DNA of 7,015 nucleotides from Pseudomonas sp. (GTDB taxonomy: Bacteria; Pseudomonadota; Gammaproteobacteria; Pseudomonadales; Pseudomonadaceae): positions 1 through 7,015 of the forward strand of contig NZ_JASLAW010000161.1 of the NCBI RefSeq assembly GCF_030147005.1, read 5' to 3'. The notes under the pieces are model-generated. The model ran no database searches, was not told the origin of the DNA, and was given only the letters and a program-made list of their open reading frames with translations. Of the stretch, positions 1 through 4,538 are shown piece after piece (within the stretch, counting starts at the first letter, position 1; every line of letters begins with the position of its first letter). Position numbers and translations under genes: made by a program.

Positions 1-79
1 CTTGCTCCCGCTGGACTGCGTAGCAGTCCCATTTTTGGGGCCGCTTCGCGCCCCAACGGGAGCAAGCTCCCTCGCCACA
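1..79. repeat. REPIN-like inverted pair of REP sequences, left end cut by window edge
   Basis: A perfect 10-base inverted repeat (1-10 with 57-66, CTTGCTCCCG/CGGGAGCAAG) encloses two smaller hairpins. One is 13-29 (arms GGACTGC/GCAGTCC, loop GTA). The other is 37-54 (arms GGGGC/GCCCC around a GC-TTC-GC tip, with one bulged C). The single strand could therefore fold into a cloverleaf-like structure. On the minus strand, 79 to 37 reads as one complete REP (TGTGGCGAGGGAGC, then TTGCTCCCG, then a hairpin). Positions 1-29 are the end of the opposing copy, whose first bases lie outside the window. Within the right copy GGGAGC-AA-GCTCCC (58-71) can also form a local hairpin. This matches, from memory, the short extragenic palindromes common in P. 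fluorescens genomes that are moved by RAYT transposases; no RAYT gene is present here. Confidence 0.82.
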
Positions 80-122
80 GGTCGCAGGTTTTTCTGCTTT
101 AGCGCTTAACTGACCGGCATTA

Positions 123-157
123 GGGCTTGCCCGCGAAGGCGTCAGCCAGGCAAACCC
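123..157 (-). terminator. Stem-loop immediately after the apt stop codon, possibly a decayed REP
   Basis: In the apt transcript the stop codon (158-160) is followed at once by GGGUUUGCC (157-149). This pairs with GGCAAGCCC (131-123) in a 9-base-pair stem with one G-U pair and a 17-base loop. No U-run follows the stem, so it is not a textbook Rho-independent terminator. The TTCGCGGGCAAGCCC part resembles Pseudomonas REP cores, so it may be an old REP now serving as a transcript-end or RNA-protecting structure. The stem is seen directly; the role is inferred. Confidence 0.4.
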
Positions 158-706
158 TTATTTCTCGGTTAACCCAAACTGCGTCAGGCAAAACGTGGGA
201 ATCCCCATGTCTTCCAACCGCTGCGACCCCCCCAGCTCCGGCAAATCGATAATCGCCGCCGCTTCAAAAATGTTCGCGCCCATTCGTCGCACCAGGTTCG
301 CCGCAGCGATCAGGGTGCCACCGGTCGCGATCAAGTCATCGAACATCAGCACCGAGTCACCTTCGCAAAGGCTGTCGGCATGCACTTCGAGGAAGGCTTC
401 GCCATATTCGGTCTGGTACCCCTCAGCCAGAACGTCAGCCGGCAGTTTGCCTTGCTTGCGAAACAGGATCAGTGGCTTGTTGAGCTGATAGGCGATGATC
501 GAGCCGATCAGGAAACCACGGGCATCCATCGCGCCGATATGGCTGAAGTCGGCTTCGACGTAGCGCTGGGCAAAGCTGTCGGCGACCAGGCGCAGGGCGC
601 GGGGCGATTGGAATAACGGCGTGATGTCAGGGAAGATCACCCCAGGCTTGGGGAAGTCGATGACGGGGCGGATCAGGGATTTGATGTCGAACGAATCGAA
701 GGTCAT
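158..706 (-). CDS. apt: Adenine phosphoribosyltransferase
   Basis: A cytoplasmic purine-salvage enzyme that joins adenine and PRPP to give AMP and pyrophosphate. The 182-residue product has the usual Apt length. It starts MTFDSFDIKSLIRPV and contains the N-terminal FPKPGVIFPDITPLF stretch, the GAMDARGFLIG segment, the FRKQGKLP loop, and the PRPP-binding motif VLMFDDLIATGGTL at about residues 121-134, all typical of type I phosphoribosyltransferases of the Apt class. The frame stays open upstream to 865, but the extra 53 residues would overlap anr and look like nothing known. The ATG at 704-706 has AGGA at 717-720 as a ribosome binding site. A possible -10 (TATACT, 740-745) lies upstream without a good -35. 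AGTCCT (731-736) is complementary to the AGGACT (715-720) that contains this site, so a transcript reading through from anr could partly mask it. It lies 79 bases downstream of anr on the same strand. Confidence 0.96.
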   Translation of the reverse strand: MTFDSFDIKSLIRPVIDFPKPGVIFPDITPLFQSPRALRLVADSFAQRYVEADFSHIGAMDARGFLIGSIIAYQLNKPLILFRKQGKLPADVLAEGYQTEYGEAFLEVHADSLCEGDSVLMFDDLIATGGTLIAAANLVRRMGANIFEAAAIIDLPELGGSQRLEDMGIPTFCLTQFGLTEK

Positions 707-746
707 CGTCGAAGAGTCCTGGGCGGAAAAAGGACTCGAAGTATAC

Positions 747-776
747 CTGCGGCCTTGCGGGTTCGCTTGGCCGCAG
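747..776 (-). terminator. Hairpin between anr and apt
   Basis: CTGCGGCC (747-754) and GGCCGCAG (769-776) form a perfect 8-base-pair stem. In the loop a 2x2 A/A internal loop leads to a further GCG/CGC 3-base-pair tip. It starts 9 bases past the anr stop codon in the transcript. It is followed by GTATAC rather than a U-run, so termination is probably incomplete at best; it could instead be a processing or stability element separating anr from apt. Confidence 0.45.
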
Positions 777-785
777 ACTCCTGGA

Positions 786-1520
786 TCAAACTTCCAGGGA
801 ACCACCGGCCAGCGCGCAGAGCTGGATGGGGTCGAGGATATGCACTTCCTTGCCTTCGGCGGCAATCAATGCGTTCTGCTGGAAGCGGGTAAACACGCGG
901 GACACAGTTTCCACCGCGAGGCCCAGGTAATTGCCGATTTCATTGCGCGACATGCTCAGGCGGAACTGGTTGGCCGAAAACCCACGGGCGCGGAAACGCG
1001 CCGACAGGTTGACCAGAAACGTCGCGATGCGCTCGTCGGCGGTTTTCTTCGACAACAGCAGCATCATTTGTTGATCGTCACGAATTTCGCGACTCATCAC
1101 CCGCATCAATTGACGGCGCAGTTGCGGCAACTGCACGGACAGTTCATCGAGGCGCTCGAAAGGAATTTCGCACACCGACGTAGTCTCCAGCGCCTGAGCC
1201 GACACGGGATGCATTTCGGTGTCCATCCCCGACAGCCCGACCAGTTCGCTGGGCAAGTGGAAGCCGGTAATTTGCTCTTCGCCACCGTCGCTGAGGCTGA
1301 ACGTCTTCAACGCCCCTGAACGGACTGCATAAACGGAATCGAACTTGTCGCCCTGGCGAAACAGAAACTCGCCTTTTTTCAGCGGGCGGCCGCGTTTAAC
1401 GATGTCGTCCAGCGCATCCATGTCTTCCAGATTCAAAGAAAGTGGCAGGCAGAGGGGGGCCAGGCTGCAATCCTTGCAATGGGCCTGGCTGTGAGCGCGC
1501 AGTTTAACTGGCTCGGACAT
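786..1520 (-). CDS. anr: Anr, oxygen-sensing FNR/CRP-family transcriptional regulator
   Basis: Global activator of anaerobic and microaerobic genes in Pseudomonas. It binds DNA at FNR-type boxes when its oxygen-labile [4Fe-4S] cluster is intact. The 244 residues equal the usual Anr length. The N-terminal cluster ligands are C15, C18 and C24 (HCKDCSLAPLC), with the fourth at C117 (TSVCEIP). A cyclic-nucleotide-type beta-barrel covers about residues 35-125 (KKGEFLFRQGD, SGALKTFSLS, GFHLPSELVG). The dimer helix follows, then a C-terminal helix-turn-helix at about 190-213. In the recognition helix E204, S207 and R208 (LAVETVSRVF) match the FNR residues that read TTGAT. ATG 1518-1520 has AAGGAT 7-8 bases upstream. 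A loose -10-like TCTAAT (1549-1554, minus strand) could start the transcript, but no -35 is convincing. It is divergent from the coiled-coil gene at 1675. A candidate target box lies upstream of hemN in this window. Confidence 0.97.
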   Translation of the reverse strand: MSEPVKLRAHSQAHCKDCSLAPLCLPLSLNLEDMDALDDIVKRGRPLKKGEFLFRQGDKFDSVYAVRSGALKTFSLSDGGEEQITGFHLPSELVGLSGMDTEMHPVSAQALETTSVCEIPFERLDELSVQLPQLRRQLMRVMSREIRDDQQMMLLLSKKTADERIATFLVNLSARFRARGFSANQFRLSMSRNEIGNYLGLAVETVSRVFTRFQQNALIAAEGKEVHILDPIQLCALAGGSLEV

Positions 1521-1578
1521 TTCTTAAATCCTTGTGGGAAAAACACACATTAGACGTAAGGGTAACGCACTGGAGGGC

Positions 1579-1596
1579 GCCCAGGCCAGCCTGGGC
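1579..1596. promoter_or_regulatory. Perfect palindrome in the anr / coiled-coil gene divergent spacer
   Basis: GCCCAGGC (1579-1586) and GCCTGGGC (1589-1596) are perfect inverted arms separated by two bases. No T-run follows on either side in the sense needed for a terminator (the plus strand continues AGAAAAAG). It sits between two divergent promoter regions, about 45 bases upstream of the tentative anr start site and about 60 upstream of the predicted FliA-type start. It could be an operator or a cruciform-forming spacer. It is not an Anr box. The symmetry is seen; the function is unknown. Confidence 0.35.
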
Positions 1597-1615
1597 AGAA
1601 AAAGCGCCAGCGGTC

Positions 1616-1642
1616 TAAAGGTTTTTGTACCCTGGTCGATAC
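1616..1642 (+). promoter_or_regulatory. Candidate FliA (sigma-28) flagellar promoter
   Basis: TAAA (1616-1619), then exactly 15 bases, then GTCGATAC (1635-1642). The enteric sigma-28 consensus is TAAA-N15-GCCGATAA, so the -35 core is perfect, the spacing is exact and the -10 matches 6 of 8. The predicted start near 1649 leaves a leader of about 26 bases with GGAG at 1663-1666 before the ATG at 1675. The match is read directly; use by FliA is inferred, and strengthened by the FlxA-like look of the protein behind it. Confidence 0.6.
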
Positions 1643-1674
1643 AGTGTGCATACCTATTCATCGGAGCTCGGATC

Positions 1675-2142
1675 ATGTCTGTTATCGCCGCTTACAACCC
1701 CGCTGTCCGCGTTCCGACTGTGGCGGACGCGAAGCCGGTTGCACAGGCCAAGGAGATACCGGAAGCCGTCGAAAAGGCATCTGAACCGAAGGTGGTTGAA
1801 GGCGTGACGGTGACGATTTCCGCCGATGCATTCAAGGCCGCCGGGGCGGCCAAGAGCGCGAATGCCGATATCGATGACAGCGGTCTGGATGATAACGTCA
1901 AACAAATACTGAAAATGATCCGTCAGCTCAAACAGCAGATCGCTGAAAAACAGGCGGAGCTGGCAGCCGTTGCGGCGGCCAACAACCTTTCTCCGGAAGA
2001 AGCGCGGGCCAAGGCCAGCCAGTTGCAGAGCGAGATCAGTTCACTGCAGGCGGGCTTGATGTCGGCTCAGACCTCCCTGGCCAAGTCGATGAAAGGCATG
2101 AGTGCCGAAGACTCGATGAAGGCCGCCTCGCTGTCGATGTAA
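1675..2142 (+). CDS. Small coiled-coil protein, FlxA-like, function unknown
   Basis: A 155-residue protein without signal peptide, membrane segment or cysteine, rich in Ala, Lys, Gln and Ser. Residues 1-40 look disordered (Pro, Ala, Lys, Glu). Residues 41-60 hold VEGVTVTISADAF. Residues 70-100 (LDDNVKQILKMIRQLKQQIAEKQAEL) and 107-135 (SPEEARAKASQLQ, then SEISSLQAGL) form two predicted amphipathic helices, likely a helical hairpin. This layout (I-K-x-I-x-Q-L stretch, short break with P/E/E, then L-Q-x-E-I-x-x-L-Q-x-x-L) resembles E. coli FlxA, a FliA-dependent protein not needed for flagellar assembly or swimming. The ATG at 1675 has GGAG 8 bases upstream. The frame is open from 1534, but a start there would lie upstream of the candidate FliA promoter and lacks a ribosome binding site. 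Its stop abuts the hemN stop. A structural or regulatory role in motile cells is only inference. Confidence 0.85.
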   Translation: MSVIAAYNPAVRVPTVADAKPVAQAKEIPEAVEKASEPKVVEGVTVTISADAFKAAGAAKSANADIDDSGLDDNVKQILKMIRQLKQQIAEKQAELAAVAAANNLSPEEARAKASQLQSEISSLQAGLMSAQTSLAKSMKGMSAEDSMKAASLSM

Positions 2143-3525
2143 TCAAATCACCCGCGAAAAACGCTGCCTGTTCTGATGCTCCAGATAGGCATCGAACACC
2201 ATGCACACTGAACGCACCAACAAGCGCCCGGCCGGCAGTACGCGAATGCCCTTGGCGTCCAGCTCGATCAAGCCGTCGCCGGCCATTGTTTCCAGTTGCG
2301 GCCACAGCTCGGCGAAATAGCCGCGAAAGTCGATGTTGTACGTCTGCTCGATGCCCTCGAATCTCAAGCTGAAATTGCAGATCAACTGTTGGATCACCTC
2401 CCGTCGCAGGCGGTCATCCGTGGTGCAGATCAAGCCACGGCTGGTCGCCAGTTGCGCGCCCGCCAGCGCGTTCTGGTACTGGTTGAGATCGCTGCTGTTC
2501 TGGCAATACAAGTCGCCGATCTGGCTGATCGCCGACACGCCCAACCCAATCAAATCGCAATGCCCGTGGGTGGTGTAGCCCTGGAAGTTGCGTTGCAGCC
2601 TGCCTTCTTCCTGAGCCACGGCCAGTTCGTCGTCCGGCAGGGCGAAATGGTCCATGCCGATATAGCGGTAGCCGGCCCGGGTCAATTGTTCGATGGTGGT
2701 TTGCAGCATCAACAGTTTTTCTGGCGGCGAGGGCAGATCGTCAGTGTTGATCCGCCGCTGGGGCATGAAACGTTCCGGCAGGTGGGCGTAGTTGAATACC
2801 GACAAGCGGTCTGGTTGCAGGCGGATGACTTCTTCCACGGTGCGCGCAAAACTCATCGTTGATTGCTTGGGCAGCCCGTAGATCAGGTCGATATTGATCG
2901 AGCGAAATTGCAGAGTGCGCGCCGCGTCGATCACCGCGCGGGTTTCTTCCAGGCTTTGCAGGCGATTGACAGCCCGTTGCACCTCGGGGTCAAGATCTTG
3001 CAGGCCGATGCTGACGCGGTTGAAGCCCAGTTCGCGCAGCAGGCCCATGGTCGCCCAATCGGCTTCGCGAGGGTCGATTTCGATGCCGTAATCGCCCGAA
3101 TCGTCGTCCAGCAAATTGAAGTGCTGGCGCAGGTGTGTCATCACCTGACGCAACTCGTCGTGGCTGAGAAAGGTCGGCGTGCCCCCGCCGAAATGCAGTT
3201 GCTCCACTGCCTGTTTCGGGTCGAGGTGGCAGGCCACCTGTTGGATTTCTTGCATCAGGCGTTGCAGGTAGGCCTGGGCGCGGCCACGGTCTTTGGTGAT
3301 GACCTTGTTGCAGGCGCAGTAGTAGCAAATGTTGGCGCAGAACGGCACGTGCACATACAGCGACAACGGCCGCGCGGCTTTGCGGCTTTCGCGCAGCGCA
3401 TGGAGCAGGTCGAAGCTGCCGACCTGGCTGTCCAATTGTACGGCGGTGGGGTAGGACGTGTAGCGCGGCCCCGCGAGGTCGTAGCGGTGAATCAGATCTG
3501 TGTCCCAACGAATGGCGTCGAGCAT
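2143..3525 (-). CDS. hemN: Oxygen-independent coproporphyrinogen III oxidase (HemN)
   Basis: A cytoplasmic radical SAM enzyme that decarboxylates two propionate side chains of coproporphyrinogen III to give protoporphyrinogen IX without oxygen, in haem synthesis. At 460 residues it is the length of true HemN (E. coli 457), longer than the HemW-type paralogues. It has the HemN-type opening RYTSYPTA (21-28) and the cluster motif C63-x3-C67-x2-C70 followed by C72 (CANICYYCAC); HemW proteins lack the fourth cysteine pattern. It also has the SAM-binding GGGTPTF (113-119), IEIDPRE, NIDLIYGLP, the DRLSVFNYAHLPERF segment, and FQGYTTHGHCDLIGLG near the C-terminus. ATG 3523-3525 has a GGGGGA site 8 bases upstream. 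Upstream are a perfect Anr box and a -10 at class II spacing, so transcription under low oxygen by Anr (and perhaps Dnr) is expected. It is tail to tail with the coiled-coil gene with no spacer. Confidence 0.97.
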   Translation of the reverse strand: MLDAIRWDTDLIHRYDLAGPRYTSYPTAVQLDSQVGSFDLLHALRESRKAARPLSLYVHVPFCANICYYCACNKVITKDRGRAQAYLQRLMQEIQQVACHLDPKQAVEQLHFGGGTPTFLSHDELRQVMTHLRQHFNLLDDDSGDYGIEIDPREADWATMGLLRELGFNRVSIGLQDLDPEVQRAVNRLQSLEETRAVIDAARTLQFRSINIDLIYGLPKQSTMSFARTVEEVIRLQPDRLSVFNYAHLPERFMPQRRINTDDLPSPPEKLLMLQTTIEQLTRAGYRYIGMDHFALPDDELAVAQEEGRLQRNFQGYTTHGHCDLIGLGVSAISQIGDLYCQNSSDLNQYQNALAGAQLATSRGLICTTDDRLRREVIQQLICNFSLRFEGIEQTYNIDFRGYFAELWPQLETMAGDGLIELDAKGIRVLPAGRLLVRSVCMVFDAYLEHQNRQRFSRVI

Positions 3526-3557
3526 GCGGGCGGTCCCCCGGATTGGCTAGTGGGCCG

Positions 3558-3563
3558 AGTCTA
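3558..3563 (-). promoter_or_regulatory. Candidate -10 element of the hemN promoter
   Basis: TAGACT on the minus strand matches TATAAT at four of six positions. If used, transcription starts near 3551, giving a 25-base leader to the hemN ATG and placing the Anr box centre at exactly -41.5, the class II FNR position. Confidence 0.45.
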
Positions 3564-3584
3564 GGGGCAGGGTGGCAAGGCCAT

Positions 3585-3600
3585 GTTGATTTGCATCAAC
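3585..3600 (-). promoter_or_regulatory. Anr/FNR (Dnr) binding box upstream of hemN
   Basis: GTTGAT-TTGC-ATCAAC is a perfect palindrome with 6-base arms and contains the full FNR consensus TTGAT-N4-ATCAA. It lies 60-75 bases upstream of the hemN start codon, between hemN and the SafE-like gene. Regulation of hemN by Anr and Dnr is known in P. aeruginosa; use of this particular site is inferred from the match and spacing. No other perfect copy was noticed in the window. Confidence 0.88.
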
Positions 3601-3627
3601 GAGCAGCGGCGCTATGCCACAGGCCAG

Positions 3628-4311
3628 TCAATGCCCCATCAGCCAGTGCTGGTGCGGCCCTGGCAAGGTCCAGACGCCAAAGACAATCACCAGCAACCCG
3701 CCGGCCACGCGCACGCTGCGCTTGCGCAATAGCGCGGTGACGCGTTCGGCCGCCAGCCCCGTCGCCAACAATACCGGCCAGGTGCCCAGGCCGAAGGCCA
3801 GCATCAGCAGCGCGCTGTCCAGCGCATTGCCCTGGCTCGCGGCCCATAACAGAGTGCTGTAGACCAACCCGCACGGCAACCAGCCCCACAACGCGCCCAG
3901 CAGTAAAGCGCGGGGCAGGCTTGATACCGGCAGCAAGCGGTTGGCAATCGGCTGGATATGCCGCCACAGGCCGCGACCGAGGCTTTCGATACGGGTCAGG
4001 CCGCTCCACCAGCCGGCCAGGTACAGGCCCATGCTGATCAGCAGCAGGCCCGCCAGTACGCGCATGAACATCGCCGCCGGGCTGTTGGCCACGGCCCAGC
4101 CGGCCAGGCCGATGAGTAACCCCGCCGAGGCATAACTGAGAATGCGCCCCAGGTTGTACGCCAGCAGCAGGCGAAAACGGCGGCTGCGCTGCTCCTTGGG
4201 AATCGCCAGGGTCAGCGCACCCATCAGCCCGCCACACATGCCCAGGCAATGGCCACCGCCGAGCAGGCCGAGGATCAGCGCAGAGACCAGCAAAGGCGCC
4301 AGTTCAAGCAT
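3628..4311 (-). CDS. SafE/DsbD-like multi-pass inner-membrane protein of the cbb3 assembly operon
   Basis: A 227-residue hydrophobic protein with about six membrane segments (roughly 5-25, 50-71, 82-101, 134-156, 165-188 and 200-216). Segment 1 holds GGGHCLGMCGG (H21, C22, M25, C26) and segment 4 holds GWLPCGLVY (C147). These are hallmarks of the DsbD_2 / sulfite exporter TauE/SafE-annotated family related to the electron-carrying membrane part of DsbD and CcdA. The sulfite exporter name is likely misleading. The conserved cysteines and position behind ccoI and ccoS suggest copper or thiol-redox handling during cbb3 oxidase maturation, which is inference. The C-terminal tail carries H220, H222, M225 and H227, a possible metal-binding cluster. 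The ATG at 4309-4311 overlaps the ccoS stop by 8 bases and has only a weak ribosome binding site, suggesting translational coupling. It is the last gene of the leftward operon, 102 bases before hemN. Confidence 0.88.
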   Translation of the reverse strand: MLELAPLLVSALILGLLGGGHCLGMCGGLMGALTLAIPKEQRSRRFRLLLAYNLGRILSYASAGLLIGLAGWAVANSPAAMFMRVLAGLLLISMGLYLAGWWSGLTRIESLGRGLWRHIQPIANRLLPVSSLPRALLLGALWGWLPCGLVYSTLLWAASQGNALDSALLMLAFGLGTWPVLLATGLAAERVTALLRKRSVRVAGGLLVIVFGVWTLPGPHQHWLMGH

Positions 4312-4516
4312 GAGGCGGCTCTTTGGGCGGGTGCTCGGTGCGGTTGGCTTCGTCGATGGCGGCCAGGTGATTCGGGTCCTGGTCGTCGAACAGCACGCTG
4401 TGGGCCGGGCCGTCGAGGTCTTCGTACTGGCCGCTGTCCACGGCCCAGAAGAAGATGTAGATGGCCACGCCCACTAACAGCAGCGCCGCCGGAATCATCA
4501 CGTATAGAGCTGGCAT
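4304..4516 (-). CDS. ccoS: CcoS, cbb3-type cytochrome oxidase assembly protein
   Basis: A 70-residue single-pass membrane protein needed in other bacteria to put haem b and copper cofactors into the cbb3 oxidase. It opens MPALYVMIPAALLLVG, with one membrane helix at about residues 5-25. The family signature follows: FFWAVDSGQYEDLDGPAH, then VLFDD. The tail is acidic and proline-rich. A GTG at 4520-4522 would add two residues, but GGAG sits 5 bases before the ATG at 4516 and directly overlaps the GTG, so the ATG is preferred. It lies 22 bases after the ccoI stop. Its own stop lies inside the start of the SafE-like gene (8-base overlap). Confidence 0.94.
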   Translation of the reverse strand: MPALYVMIPAALLLVGVAIYIFFWAVDSGQYEDLDGPAHSVLFDDQDPNHLAAIDEANRTEHPPKEPPHA

Positions 4517-4538
4517 CTGCACTCCATGCCCGCGCGGC

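Noticed and set aside
1..79. CRISPR repeat or tRNA-like cloverleaf
   Set aside because: There is a single inverted unit with no repeated spacers, and the arms do not fit tRNA lengths or conserved bases; REP features explain it.
707..865. Upstream extension of the apt frame by 53 residues
   Set aside because: It would overlap the end of anr, and its sequence is unlike any Apt. The ATG at 706 gives the standard 182-residue protein with a ribosome site.
1534..1674. Upstream extension of the coiled-coil gene by 47 residues
   Set aside because: No ribosome binding site, and it would start upstream of the candidate FliA promoter. The ATG at 1675 has GGAG at 8 bases.
1521..1674. An Anr box for autoregulation of anr
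   Set aside because: No TTGAT-N4-ATCAA or close match is present in the spacer.
2863..3564. Long open frame on the plus strand opposite hemN
   Set aside because: A GC-rich antisense shadow of a certain gene, with no ribosome site or recognisable domain; similar frames oppose anr.
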